Shown here piece by piece: positions 1-8,143 of a stretch of 64,000 nucleotides of DNA. The position numbers and the translations under genes were made by a program. Each line of letters begins with the position of its first letter. Within the stretch, counting starts at the first letter, position 1. The notes beneath the pieces were generated by a model that was not told where the DNA came from, did no database searches, and worked only from the letters and a program-made list of their open reading frames with translations. The stretch comes from Acidimicrobiaceae bacterium (GTDB lineage Bacteria > Actinomycetota > Acidimicrobiia > Acidimicrobiales > Aldehydirespiratoraceae): assembly GCA_009843915.1 (NCBI GenBank), contig VYCM01000037.1, positions 24,772-88,771 on the forward strand. The letters are read 5' to 3'.

Positions 1-855
1 GTGGTCAACATCGGCCAGGAGGGCCAGGTGATGATGGGCACCGCCTTCGCCGCGTATGTCGGCGTGAACATGGGCGGTCCCGGACCGATCGTGGTGGTCT
101 GCCTGCTCATCGTGGGTGCTCTCGCCGGGGCCATGTGGGCGGGCATCGCCAGCTGGCTCCTGTACTGGCGGCGGGTGCCCGAGGTGCTCACCACCTTGCT
201 GCTGATCACGGTGGCCTCGCAGGCGACCGGCTACGCGCTGAAGGTCGACTGGCTGCTGCTGGCCCCCTTCCGGGCGGATCGATCGGTGCGCAACCAGGTG
301 AGCGAGCAGCTCGCTGCCGACACCCGGCTGCCCCGCATCGACATCTTTGGCAATGACTTCCCGATCAGCTCCATCGCGGTGGTGCTGATGGCCGTGATCG
401 TATTCCTGCTCTTCAAGCGCAGCGTGTGGGGCTTCCGCATGAGGATGCTGGGCCGCAACGCCCGCACCGCGCAGCGAGCTGGCGTGTCCACCGTCAAGTA
501 CGGGACCACGGCCATGCTCATTTCCGGCGCCTGCGCGGGCCTGGCCGGGGCGTTGATGCTCTCCGGCGGCGACTTCGGCAACTACCGGTTCACGCCGGGC
601 TTCGCCAACAACATCGGGTGGGAGGGGCTGCTGGTGGCCCTGGTGGCCCGTTCGCACCCCGTCGGCATCGTGGTGGTGGCCTTCAGCTTCGCCGGACTGC
701 GAGCCGGCTCCGGTTTCCTGGCCGCCACCGGAGTGGAGCGCGAGATCTCCCAGGTGGTGCTGGCCCTGCTGGTGCTGGCCCTGCTCGTGCCTCCGGCCAT
801 CCTCTTCATCAGGGAGCGCCGCCGGGCGCTGGCCGCGACCAGGGACAGGACCTGA
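1..855 (+). CDS. Nucleoside-type ABC transporter permease (5' end outside window)
   Basis: Membrane subunit of a BmpA/NupPQ-type (BPD_transp_2 family) importer, usually for nucleosides or purine-like compounds. The visible 284 residues are almost all hydrophobic helices. The first visible residues, VNIGQEGQ, match the conserved NIGxEGQ motif that normally lies tens of residues inside these proteins. The GTG at base 1 is therefore the window edge and not the true start. The C-terminus ends in a basic tail after the last helix. It is followed after 3 bases by a second permease of the same type, so the two form the usual heterodimer. The ATPase and lipoprotein are presumably upstream, outside the window. 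Substrate is inferred from family only. Confidence 0.9.
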   Translation: MVNIGQEGQVMMGTAFAAYVGVNMGGPGPIVVVCLLIVGALAGAMWAGIASWLLYWRRVPEVLTTLLLITVASQATGYALKVDWLLLAPFRADRSVRNQVSEQLAADTRLPRIDIFGNDFPISSIAVVLMAVIVFLLFKRSVWGFRMRMLGRNARTAQRAGVSTVKYGTTAMLISGACAGLAGALMLSGGDFGNYRFTPGFANNIGWEGLLVALVARSHPVGIVVVAFSFAGLRAGSGFLAATGVEREISQVVLALLVLALLVPPAILFIRERRRALAATRDRT

Positions 856-858
856 GCC

Positions 859-1794
859 ATGGGCGACTTCTTCTCCGCCATCGGCGACGTGGTCACCAAC
901 GAAGTGACCTACTCGGGGGCGATGCGCTTCGCCGCGCTGCTGGCCTTCGCGGCCATCGGCGAGACGATCGCGGAGAAGGCCGGCACCCTCAACATCTCGC
1001 TGGAGGGCATGATCCTGGGCGGCGCCTTCGCGGGGGCGCTGGGCATGCACCTCACGGAGTCGGTGACGGTCGGTCTGCTGTTCGCATGCGCCATCGGCGT
1101 CGTCGTCGCGTCGGTGCAGGCCAACATGAGCCACCGGCTCACCGCCAACCAGTTCGTGGTCGGGCTGGCCCTCAACACCCTGGTGCTCGGTATTGCCAGC
1201 TTCCTCAACACCAGCATCCAGCCGGTGTCGAGGGCGGCCCACCGGTTCGAATTCCCGGGATTGTCGGAGATCCCCCTGATCGGCGACGCCCTCTTCAACC
1301 AGCCGTGGCCCCTGTACCTGGTGTACCCGATGATCCCGGCCGCATGGTGGCTGCTGTACCGCACCCGGTGGGGCCTGGAGGTGCGGGCTGTCGGCGAGAA
1401 CCCCCAGTCGGCCGACGTGTCGGGCATTGACGTCAACAAGCGCCGCCGAGAGTCCATCTACATCGCGGGGCTCACGAGCGGACTGGGTGGCGGCTACTTG
1501 GTGCTGGGCCAGATCGGGCGGTTCGAGGACGCCGTCGTCGGGGGCCAGGGATTCATCGCCATCGCAGCCGTCATCTTCGGCGGGTGGACCATGCGGGGCG
1601 TGATCGGCGGCTGCCTGCTGTTCGGCACGGTCAACTCGTTCCGTTTGACGCTGCCCACCGTGGGCCACGAGCTCAACTCCGAGCTGCTGTCGGCCGCCCC
1701 GTTCGTGGTGACCATCGTCACCGTGACCTTCTTCGCCCACCGCACCCGCGAGCCTCGGGCGCTGGCTCAGCCCTTCGTCCGCGGCCTGACCTGA
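859..1794 (+). CDS. Nucleoside-type ABC transporter permease, second subunit
   Basis: 311-residue polytopic membrane protein of the same BPD_transp_2 family as its neighbour. An N-terminal segment is followed by the AEKAGTLNISLEG motif (about residue 35), equivalent to the NIGxEG motif of the partner, and about eight hydrophobic helices. It should pair with the preceding permease in the inner membrane and be powered by an ATPase outside the window. The 3-base spacing implies translational coupling. Family members transport purine nucleosides, but some take up other small heterocycles. The adjacent 2-oxoglutarate oxygenase would fit catabolism of an imported nucleobase-like compound, which is inference. 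Confidence 0.92.
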   Translation: MGDFFSAIGDVVTNEVTYSGAMRFAALLAFAAIGETIAEKAGTLNISLEGMILGGAFAGALGMHLTESVTVGLLFACAIGVVVASVQANMSHRLTANQFVVGLALNTLVLGIASFLNTSIQPVSRAAHRFEFPGLSEIPLIGDALFNQPWPLYLVYPMIPAAWWLLYRTRWGLEVRAVGENPQSADVSGIDVNKRRRESIYIAGLTSGLGGGYLVLGQIGRFEDAVVGGQGFIAIAAVIFGGWTMRGVIGGCLLFGTVNSFRLTLPTVGHELNSELLSAAPFVVTIVTVTFFAHRTREPRALAQPFVRGLT

Positions 1795-1809
1795 GACACT
1801 TCCGGCACG

Positions 1810-2802
1810 GTGTCCTCGGTTCCGACGGTTGACATCTCCGGCGCGCTGGCCGGCGATCCGGGCGGGATGGAGGCCGCGGCCCTAGCGGTCGACGACGCCT
1901 GCGTGACCAGCGGCTTCTTCGTGGTCAGGGGGCATGGTGTGCCATCGGCCCTGGTGGACGAGACCATGGGCATGGCCCGAAAATTCTTCCGGCTTCCATA
2001 CGAGGAGAAGCAGAGGGTGGCGCCGCCCGACTTCGAGGATTATCGAGGCTTCCTGGGCCTCGACACCACCTCGCTGGCGGCTACCCTGGGCGACGACGAG
2101 ACCCCACCCGATCTGTGCGAGTCGTTCAATGTGGGTCGCTTCGACGATCTTGAGATCCGCGCTCGGGCCTACGTCCCCGGCGCCGAGGCCACGTTCTGCC
2201 CCAATCGATGGCCGGACGAGCCCTCGGGGCTTCGGCCGCTCTTCGAGCGCTACTACGCGGTCATGGAGCGGCTCTGCATGCGAATGCTGCCGATCTTCGC
2301 CCGGGCGCTCGACCTGCCCGATGAGTGGTTCGAAGACAAGGTACGGGACCACACCGCGCTGCTGCTGTTCAACTGGTACCCGCCGGTGGCGGGAGCGACC
2401 CGTCCGGGCCAGCTGCGCCGCGGCGCTCACACCGACTACGGCGCCTTCACCGTTGTAGCGGCCGAGCAGATACCAGGCTTGCAGATCCGAGCCAATGGCG
2501 ACTGGGCCGACGTGCCGATGGTCCCCGGCGGCTTCGTGGTGAATCTGGGCGATCTGATGGCTCGCTGGACGAACGACCGCTGGGTTTCGACACTGCACCG
2601 GGTGGTCATCCCCGACGGCGGCGACCGGGGCAGGGACCGGATGTCGGTGCCGTTCTTCTTCCAGCCGTCGTACCGGGCCGTCATCGAGACCATCCCGACC
2701 ACCATCACGCCGGAGCGTCCCGCCCGCTACGAGCCGGTTGTGTCCGGCGAGTGGATCGCGGCCAAGTCGGCGTCGATGCTGGAGGACGACCAGGATTCCT
2801 GA
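1810..2802 (+). CDS. 2-oxoglutarate/Fe(II)-dependent oxygenase, isopenicillin-N-synthase-like
   Basis: 330-residue non-heme iron oxygenase. It has the N-terminal DIOX_N part (VPTVDISGAL at residues 4-13, then the GFFVVRGHGV segment) and the C-terminal 2OG-FeII domain. The HxD pair is in RRGAHTDYGAFTVV (about residue 200), and the distal His with the 2OG-binding Arg/Ser lies in the segment from STLHRVV to DRMSVPFFF. Family members hydroxylate or desaturate small molecules. The GTG start lies 15 bases after the permease stop, so it probably belongs to the same operon and may process the imported substrate. Substrate unknown; xanthine or nucleoside oxidation is only one possibility. Confidence 0.9.
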   Translation: MSSVPTVDISGALAGDPGGMEAAALAVDDACVTSGFFVVRGHGVPSALVDETMGMARKFFRLPYEEKQRVAPPDFEDYRGFLGLDTTSLAATLGDDETPPDLCESFNVGRFDDLEIRARAYVPGAEATFCPNRWPDEPSGLRPLFERYYAVMERLCMRMLPIFARALDLPDEWFEDKVRDHTALLLFNWYPPVAGATRPGQLRRGAHTDYGAFTVVAAEQIPGLQIRANGDWADVPMVPGGFVVNLGDLMARWTNDRWVSTLHRVVIPDGGDRGRDRMSVPFFFQPSYRAVIETIPTTITPERPARYEPVVSGEWIAAKSASMLEDDQDS

Positions 2803-2824
2803 GGGGCGCGGCCGTTGGGCCTTC

Positions 2825-3445
2825 GTGCTGCTCGCTGCCGTCATCATGGCTCTGGGCGCTCTCGGGGTCTTGGCCCTCGGGACCGCCGCCCTGCTGGATC
2901 TCGGTCCGTTCGCCCCCACCGATCCGGCGGGACTGGAGGTGGCTGACAAGCTCGGGGACTGCCGTGAGGCCCGCCTCGACAGGGGAGAGGGCTGCGACGA
3001 AGGCGCCGACGTCGCAGCAATCAACCTCTCGCTGTCGGGCGAAGACGCACTCGTTGTCGAACTGCAGCTCTCCGAGACACCGAGCCCCGGTCCTTCGCTG
3101 GCATGGACGGCGGAGTTCTACGCCGACGCCGCCAACGGCCACACGGAGGGCGGGGTCATCTGCCGGCTGTCCAATGTCACCGACGGCGGCCGAGCGGGTC
3201 CGGAGGTCGACTCCCGTGCTCTGGATCCGAACACCGTCCCCAGACAGCTCGTTGACGACCGCGCCTGCGAGGGTCGCCTCGACGGATCAGTGGCCCGGTT
3301 CTCCATCGACGTCTCCGGTCAGCCCGACGATGCGCAGTTCCGGCTCATCGGGCTAGTCCGGGTCGAGCATCCCGGCGACGACACCCGGCCAGGCTCCGAG
3401 GACGACTTCCTGGTGCGGGCGTCCCTGGCCGATCTCCGAGGCTGA
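2825..3445 (+). CDS. Hypothetical protein with one N-terminal membrane helix
   Basis: I do not recognise this family. From the GTG at 2825 it has 206 residues: a hydrophobic stretch (VLLAAVIMALGALGVLALG) that looks like an uncleaved signal anchor, then an acidic, cysteine-containing extracytoplasmic domain with six scattered Cys (for example DKLGDC, GEGCDEG, GVICRL, RACEGR) that could form disulfides. The frame is open further upstream to 2738, inside the oxygenase gene, but that extension is Arg-rich and looks non-coding. The start is therefore uncertain. It lies between the oxygenase and a separately promoted esterase, and its relation to either is unknown. Confidence 0.6.
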   Translation: MLLAAVIMALGALGVLALGTAALLDLGPFAPTDPAGLEVADKLGDCREARLDRGEGCDEGADVAAINLSLSGEDALVVELQLSETPSPGPSLAWTAEFYADAANGHTEGGVICRLSNVTDGGRAGPEVDSRALDPNTVPRQLVDDRACEGRLDGSVARFSIDVSGQPDDAQFRLIGLVRVEHPGDDTRPGSEDDFLVRASLADLRG

Positions 3446-3467
3446 GAAGCGGGCGCCGGACGGTCGG

Positions 3468-3473
3468 TAGGGT
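3468..3473 (+). promoter_or_regulatory. -10 box TAGGGT, leaderless start of the esterase gene
   Basis: TAGGGT ends 7 bases before the ATG at 3481. In actinobacteria a TANNNT box at this distance places the transcription start on the start codon itself (a leaderless mRNA). It favours the ATG at 3481 over the in-frame GTG at 3472, which lies inside the box. Confidence 0.6.
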
Positions 3474-3480
3474 GCGAGCC

Positions 3481-4434
3481 ATGGGTCTGATCGAGCCGGC
3501 CTCTCACCTGAGCGAAGAGGCCCAGCAGTTCCTGGCCGACTTCGTGGCGCTGCCGCCGCTCGATCCGACCGACCTGGAAGCGGTCGAGACTGCCCGCCGG
3601 ATGTCCCTCGCCAACTGGGTCTCCCTCAACGAGGGACTCGAGGGGCCGTGGATCAGCCGGCCCTCGACAATCGCCGGCGTGCCGGTAGTGACCTTCGCGG
3701 CCGACGAGCAGGCTCTCGGTGCCGAGCAGGTCATGGTGCACCTGCACGGCGGTGCGTTCGTCCTCGGCTCGCCGACCGCCAGCGCCGCGCTAGCTGTGGG
3801 CGTGGCCCAGCGCACCGGCGTGCCCGTCGTGTCGGTGGACTACCGCCTAGCTCCCGAGCACCGGTGCCCGGCCGGGCTCACCGACATCGTGAACGTCTGC
3901 CTCGAGGTGCTGGCTTCGCGCCGGCTCGCGGCCATCTACGGCGAGTCAGCCGGCGCGAACCTGAGCCTGGCCGCGGCCGTCTCTCTGCGTGACCGCGGCG
4001 CGATGCTGCCCGACCGGCTCGGCCTGCTGTCTCCGTGGGTCGATCTCACTTGCTCGGGCGACACGTACCGGACGCTGTCGTCGACCGATCCCGTCCTGGG
4101 AACCCTCGACCCGCCCGCGTTCGCGGCCGTGTATGCGGGCCGGGACGCGGCCAGCCCGGAGGCCTCTCCTTTGTTCGCCGACCTGGCCGGACTCCCGCCT
4201 GCTCTGATCCAGACGGGCAGTCGCGAGCTCCTGCTGTCGGACTCGTGTCGGCTCGAGGCCGTGTTGCGCCGCGCCGGGGTCCCGGTCGAGTTGTCGGTGT
4301 GGGACGGCCTGTGGCACGGCTGGCAACTGCGACACCACCTCGCTGAGGCGAGAGAGGCTCTGGACGAACTCGCTGTCTTCCTGACGGGGTCACGCTCGCA
4401 GTTGCCACCAAAGCGTGCGATTGATAGTCAATAG
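3481..4434 (+). CDS. Alpha/beta hydrolase, HSL-type esterase/lipase
   Basis: 317-residue hydrolase of the hormone-sensitive-lipase-like family (Abhydrolase_3). It shows the oxyanion-hole motif HLHGGAFVLGS (about residue 87), the nucleophile motif YGESAGAN (about residue 155), and late Asp and His positions (SVWDGLWHGW region). It should hydrolyse short-chain carboxylic esters in the cytoplasm, as no signal peptide is seen. ATG 3481 was preferred over GTG 3472 because a TAGGGT -10 box lies just upstream. It is probably its own transcription unit. Natural substrate unknown. Confidence 0.9.
   Translation: MGLIEPASHLSEEAQQFLADFVALPPLDPTDLEAVETARRMSLANWVSLNEGLEGPWISRPSTIAGVPVVTFAADEQALGAEQVMVHLHGGAFVLGSPTASAALAVGVAQRTGVPVVSVDYRLAPEHRCPAGLTDIVNVCLEVLASRRLAAIYGESAGANLSLAAAVSLRDRGAMLPDRLGLLSPWVDLTCSGDTYRTLSSTDPVLGTLDPPAFAAVYAGRDAASPEASPLFADLAGLPPALIQTGSRELLLSDSCRLEAVLRRAGVPVELSVWDGLWHGWQLRHHLAEAREALDELAVFLTGSRSQLPPKRAIDSQ
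4420..4432. promoter_or_regulatory. Inverted repeat ATTGA-N3-TCAAT, possible operator
   Basis: Perfect 5-base inverted repeat around TAG, overlapping the last codons of the esterase and about 90 bases before the next gene. It is AT-rich in a GC-rich background. The size and symmetry fit a GntR- or LysR-type operator for the HpsN-like gene. No regulator gene is in the window. Confidence 0.3.
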
Positions 4435-4524
4435 TCGCGTATTCATTCTTGCGCTCCGACCTACCGACGGGAGAGTCGTCATGCGGACTTCTCATCCGGG
4501 TGGTCAGGACGATATGGAGGGCCG

Positions 4525-5823
4525 ATGGCCGAGACACTGAAGGAAGCCGCCTCGAAGGGCGCCCACGGAGCGGACCCAGCGCTGGCGGAACGGGTCAATG
4601 CGCTGATCTCTGAGATCACCGAGCGGGGCGAGCAAGCCGTGCGGGAGATGTCGAGGACCTTCGACGACTGGGCGCCGGACGAGTTCCGCTTGAGCGCCGA
4701 GCAGGTCGACGACATCGTGGGCTCCGTCGATGCCGGCACCCTGGAGGACATCCGCTTCGCGCAGGCCCAGATCCGCAACTTCGCCCAGGTGCAGCTCGAC
4801 TCGCTGCACGGTGTCGAGGTGGAGACGCTGCCCGGCGTGACGCTGGGCCACAAGCACATCCCGGTCTCCTCGGTGGGCGCATACGTCCCGGGAGGCCGGT
4901 ATCCGATGGTGGCGTCGGCCCACATGAGCGTGTTGACGGCCAAGGTCGCCGGTGTTCCGAGGGTGGCCGCCTGCACCCCGCCGATCAGCGGCAGGATCCC
5001 GGCTGAGACCGTCGCCGCGATGCATCTCGCGGGCGCGGACGAGATTTACCTGCTCGGCGGTGTGCAGGCGGTGGCGTCGCTGGCGCTGGGAACCGAGTTC
5101 GTCGACCGGGTGGATGTGCTGGTTGGGCCCGGCAACGCATTCGTGGCCGAGGCCAAGCGCCAGCTCTACGGCCGGGTGGGTATCGACCTGCTGGCCGGCC
5201 CGACCGAGACCCTCCTGCTGGCGGACGACACCGTCGACGGCGAGATGTGCGCCACCGACCTGCTGGGCCAGGCGGAGCACGGTCCGACCTCGCCCGCAGT
5301 CCTGCTCACTACGTCTCGCCGGCTCGGCCAGGACACCCTGGCGGAGGTGCACCGCCAGCTGGAGACCCTTCCGACCGCGGACGTGGCTTCGGTGGCGTGG
5401 GAGGACTACGGCCGGATCATCGTGTGCGACGACAACGCCGAGATGCTTGCCCTCGCCAACGAGCTGGCGTTCGAGCATGTGCAAGTGATGACCGGCGACG
5501 ACGACTTCTTCCTCGACGGCCTCACGAACTACGGCGCGCTGTTCCTGGGGCCGATGACCAACGTCTCCTACGGCGACAAGGTCATCGGCACCAACCACAC
5601 CCTTCCCACTCAGGGCGCGGCCCGCTACACGGGCGGCCTGTGGGTCGGGAAGTTCCTCAAGACGGTGACCTACCAGCGCGTCACCGACCCGGCGTCGAGC
5701 GCCCTCATCGGGGAGTACTGCAGCCGGCTGTGTGCCATCGAGAACTTCGCGGGCCACAAGGCGCAGGCCGACATCCGGGTTCGCCGCTTCGGCGGAGCGC
5801 CGGTGCTCAGCGGCGCCAGCTAG
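4525..5823 (+). CDS. Histidinol dehydrogenase family protein, HpsN/sulfopropanediol dehydrogenase-like
   Basis: 432-residue NAD-dependent dehydrogenase of the HisD fold. Conserved zinc and catalytic positions are visible: [12 protein letters not shown] (Gln and His ligands), LAFEHVQVM (catalytic Glu-His pair) and [11 protein letters not shown] (late His). Several segments ([39 protein letters not shown]) are those I associate with HpsN-type (R)-sulfopropanediol 3-dehydrogenases and not biosynthetic HisD. No other his gene is nearby, which supports a catabolic role. HpsN oxidises 2,3-dihydroxypropane-1-sulfonate to sulfolactate in two steps. The actual substrate here may be a different polyol. 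An SDR gene follows after 8 bases, so the two are probably co-transcribed. Confidence 0.88.
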   Translation: MAETLKEAASKGAHGADPALAERVNALISEITERGEQAVREMSRTFDDWAPDEFRLSAEQVDDIVGSVDAGTLEDIRFAQAQIRNFAQVQLDSLHGVEVETLPGVTLGHKHIPVSSVGAYVPGGRYPMVASAHMSVLTAKVAGVPRVAACTPPISGRIPAETVAAMHLAGADEIYLLGGVQAVASLALGTEFVDRVDVLVGPGNAFVAEAKRQLYGRVGIDLLAGPTETLLLADDTVDGEMCATDLLGQAEHGPTSPAVLLTTSRRLGQDTLAEVHRQLETLPTADVASVAWEDYGRIIVCDDNAEMLALANELAFEHVQVMTGDDDFFLDGLTNYGALFLGPMTNVSYGDKVIGTNHTLPTQGAARYTGGLWVGKFLKTVTYQRVTDPASSALIGEYCSRLCAIENFAGHKAQADIRVRRFGGAPVLSGAS

Positions 5824-5831
5824 GGGTCGAA

Positions 5832-6569
5832 GTGGGAACGGCTGTCGTTACGGGCGCCAGCGGCGGGATCGGTTCCGCGGTCGCCGGGCGCCTGGCATCC
5901 GACGGTCTGACCGTCGTCGCGGGCTACCACTCAGCCCGCGAACGCGCCGAGAGTCTGGTAGCAGGCCTTGTGGGCGGCGGGCACCGCGCCATGAGGATCT
6001 CGGTGCTGGAACCCGACTCGCTCGAAGCGCTCGCCGACTACGTCTCCTCCCGGTGGGGCTGCCTCGACGTGCTCGTCAACTGTGCCGGCGTCACCGAGCC
6101 CGTGCCCCACGACGATCTCGACACCCTCTCCGACGATCTGATCGATCGCATCTTCGCAACCAACTGGCGAGGTCCCTTCGCGACCATACGAGCGCTGCGC
6201 AGCCTGCTCGAGGAGGCCGACCGTCCGGTTGTGGTCAACATCTCGTCGGTCTCGGCCGTGACCGGGCAGGGTTCCAATGTCGCCTATTGCGCGTCCAAGG
6301 CCGCGCTGGACAGCATGACCCGGTCGCTGGCCCGGGCTCTCGCCCCGCGGGTTCGGGTGGTCTCGGTGTCTCCGGGCTGGGTGCCCGGCGAGTACGCCGA
6401 CCGCATGCCCGCAGCCGTGCTCGAGTCTCAGCGGGACGAAACCCCGCTGGCCCGGCTGGCGACACCCGACGACGTCGCAGCCGCGGTGAGTGCGGCTGTC
6501 GACCACCTGCTGTTCACGACCGGCTCGGTGATCGCGGTCGATGGCGGCCGGCCGCTGGGAACGGTCTGA
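5832..6569 (+). CDS. SDR family NAD(P)-dependent oxidoreductase
   Basis: 245-residue classical short-chain dehydrogenase. It has the cofactor motif TGASGGIGSAV at the N-terminus, the NCAG motif, and the catalytic Ser in ISSVSAV with Tyr-x3-Lys in AYCASKAALD. The GTG at 5832 is the first start after the preceding stop and sits directly before the Rossmann strand. The frame stays open much further upstream, inside the HisD-like gene, which is a shadow. It is probably co-expressed with the HpsN-like dehydrogenase and may oxidise or reduce a related hydroxy-compound (for example sulfopropanediol dehydrogenase HpsO/HpsP are other dehydrogenases of that pathway). This assignment is inference. Confidence 0.88.
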   Translation: MGTAVVTGASGGIGSAVAGRLASDGLTVVAGYHSARERAESLVAGLVGGGHRAMRISVLEPDSLEALADYVSSRWGCLDVLVNCAGVTEPVPHDDLDTLSDDLIDRIFATNWRGPFATIRALRSLLEEADRPVVVNISSVSAVTGQGSNVAYCASKAALDSMTRSLARALAPRVRVVSVSPGWVPGEYADRMPAAVLESQRDETPLARLATPDDVAAAVSAAVDHLLFTTGSVIAVDGGRPLGTV

Positions 6570-6640
6570 GTAGAGCATCGGAAACGGCGATCCGGCCGCC
6601 GTTCCTGGCTGCCAGAGAGTTCGGAGTCATCGGTGCGGGC

Positions 6641-6670
6641 TTGTACCCGTCTGCGAAAATCTGTATACAG
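6641..6670 (+). promoter_or_regulatory. Strong sigma-70-like promoter with CTGTATACAG operator for the sugar operon
   Basis: TTGTAC (6641-6646), a 17-base spacer and TATACA (6664-6669) form a near-consensus promoter about 80 bases before the sugar-binding protein gene. The -10 lies inside the perfect palindrome CTGTATACAG (6661-6670). This is close to the TTGTATACAA-type sites bound by GntR/FCD repressors, so a repressor there would block polymerase directly. Confidence 0.65.
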
Positions 6671-6750
6671 TCGCGGGTTGGTCCGAGCCTCCGGTCCGCA
6701 TCCTGACGGGCCATGCCCGTCGCAAAACGACAGTCCCAAGGAGGGCACAC

Positions 6751-8052
6751 ATGAGAATCGTTTCTCACTCTCGAACACTCGGGATCCTGGGGGTGATCCT
6801 GGCGTTCATGCTGGTCTCGGCCGCCTGCAGCGGCGACAGCGGCGACGGTGACACCACGGCCGGTCCGGTGGTTCTCGACGTGCTGGCCGAGGCCGGCGAC
6901 GAGGCCACCCTTGAACTCGCCACGGCGCAGTTCACCGAGATGTATCCCCATGTGAGCTTCAACATCACGCTGCGCGCCTTCGACGACTACATGCAGATCG
7001 CGCCGGGGATACTCTCCAGCGACGATCCGCCCGACATCGCCCACGGCAATCAGGGCTACACGATCGACGGCCTGCTCGTGCAGGGCGGCTTGATCCTGCC
7101 GCTCGACGACTATGCGGCGCAGTACGGCTGGGTCGAGGCGTTCGGCGACGGCACGCTCGACCAGTACCGGTTCACCGAGGACGGCACCGACTTCGGCAAC
7201 GGGATCCTCTGGGGCATCAACGGCGTCGCCGAGTTCGTGGGCGTCTACTACAACAAGGAGAAGCTGGCGGCTCTCGGCGGGTTGCCATCGACGTTCGAGG
7301 AGTTCGACGCCCTGCTCGCGGCCGCCAAGGCGGCAGGCGAGGTGCCGATCCAGCTCGGCAATGCCGAGGGCTGGCCCGCGCTTCACGTATACGGCATGGT
7401 CGAGGCCGCCTACCGGCCCGCGGCGGAGATCCGCGACTGGGTCTTCGGCGAGCCGGGAGCGACCGTCGTGACCGACACAGAGCGGCAGGCCGCCGCCAAG
7501 TTCGAGGAGTGGCGCGACAACGGCTACTTCCCCGAAGGCGTCAACGGCATCGCCTACGACGACTCGGTGGCCAACTTCATCGCGGGCGAGGGCGTGTTCA
7601 TGATCGCCGGCAACTGGAACACGGCCACCCTCGACGAGGGGATGGGCGCCAACGCCGGCTACTTCGCCATGCCGGTCGGCCCCAGCGGGATTGTCGGCGG
7701 CACTGCGGCGCTGGCCCTTCCGTGGCACATCACCACCAGCGCCGAGGATCCCGACTTGGCGGCGGAGTTCATCAACCTGCTCGTCAGCGAGGAGTTCGCG
7801 GATGATCTGGCGTCGGTGGGCCGTGTCGCCGCGAGGTCGTCGGACACCGAGATCGAGGGCCTGCTAGCCGAGGTGACCGCGGGCGCCGCCGCCGTGATCG
7901 CGGACGAGGGCGTCACGCTGTACGCCGACTGGGCCACGCCGACGATGTTCGACACGCTCACATCGAAGACCCAGGAGCTCCTCGGCGGCCAGATCGACGG
8001 CGAGCAGTTCCTCAACGACGTGCAAGCCGACTGGGACGCCGCCAACGGCTAG
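6751..8052 (+). CDS. Extracellular sugar-binding lipoprotein of an ABC importer
   Basis: 433-residue solute-binding protein of the SBP_bac_1 family. It has a lipoprotein signal: basic N-terminus, hydrophobic core and lipobox LVSAAC with the lipidated Cys at residue 26, followed by a Ser/Gly/Asp-rich linker. Mature-domain motifs include AEAGDEATLELATAQF near the start and a late WATPTMFDTL segment. A consensus ribosome site (AAGGAGG) precedes the ATG, and the first gene of the operon has its own strong promoter. It delivers a sugar to the two permeases that follow. The downstream NagB-like isomerase, BadF-type kinase and GH4 enzyme point to an amino sugar, a glycoside or a derivative of these. 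Confidence 0.93.
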   Translation: MRIVSHSRTLGILGVILAFMLVSAACSGDSGDGDTTAGPVVLDVLAEAGDEATLELATAQFTEMYPHVSFNITLRAFDDYMQIAPGILSSDDPPDIAHGNQGYTIDGLLVQGGLILPLDDYAAQYGWVEAFGDGTLDQYRFTEDGTDFGNGILWGINGVAEFVGVYYNKEKLAALGGLPSTFEEFDALLAAAKAAGEVPIQLGNAEGWPALHVYGMVEAAYRPAAEIRDWVFGEPGATVVTDTERQAAAKFEEWRDNGYFPEGVNGIAYDDSVANFIAGEGVFMIAGNWNTATLDEGMGANAGYFAMPVGPSGIVGGTAALALPWHITTSAEDPDLAAEFINLLVSEEFADDLASVGRVAARSSDTEIEGLLAEVTAGAAAVIADEGVTLYADWATPTMFDTLTSKTQELLGGQIDGEQFLNDVQADWDAANG

Positions 8053-8143
8053 CCCCTACTGACCCCGGCCGGGCCCCACTGCGTATCGCCTTGAAGGCGC
8101 GGAGCAGTCGGGGCTCGGCCAGCGGCCCCTGCGGCCACCTCAG
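8053..8143 (+). other. GC-rich spacer with small inverted repeats between binding protein and permease genes
   Basis: This gap contains CCCGGCCGGG near 8064-8073 and a GGGGC (8110-8114)/GCCCC (8125-8129) hairpin with a 10-base loop. Binding-protein genes of sugar importers are often followed by such hairpins, which stabilise the upstream mRNA and lower expression of the membrane subunits. No U-tract is present, so full termination is unlikely. Confidence 0.35.

Noticed and set aside
1..3. GTG at base 1 as a true start codon
   Set aside because: The first residues match a motif that lies inside these permeases, so the gene continues upstream of the window.
4421..4454. TTGATA followed by a -10 as promoter of the HpsN-like gene
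   Set aside because: At 17-base spacing the -10 would be CATTCT, a poor match, and TATTCA is only 13 bases away. Only the palindrome is reported.
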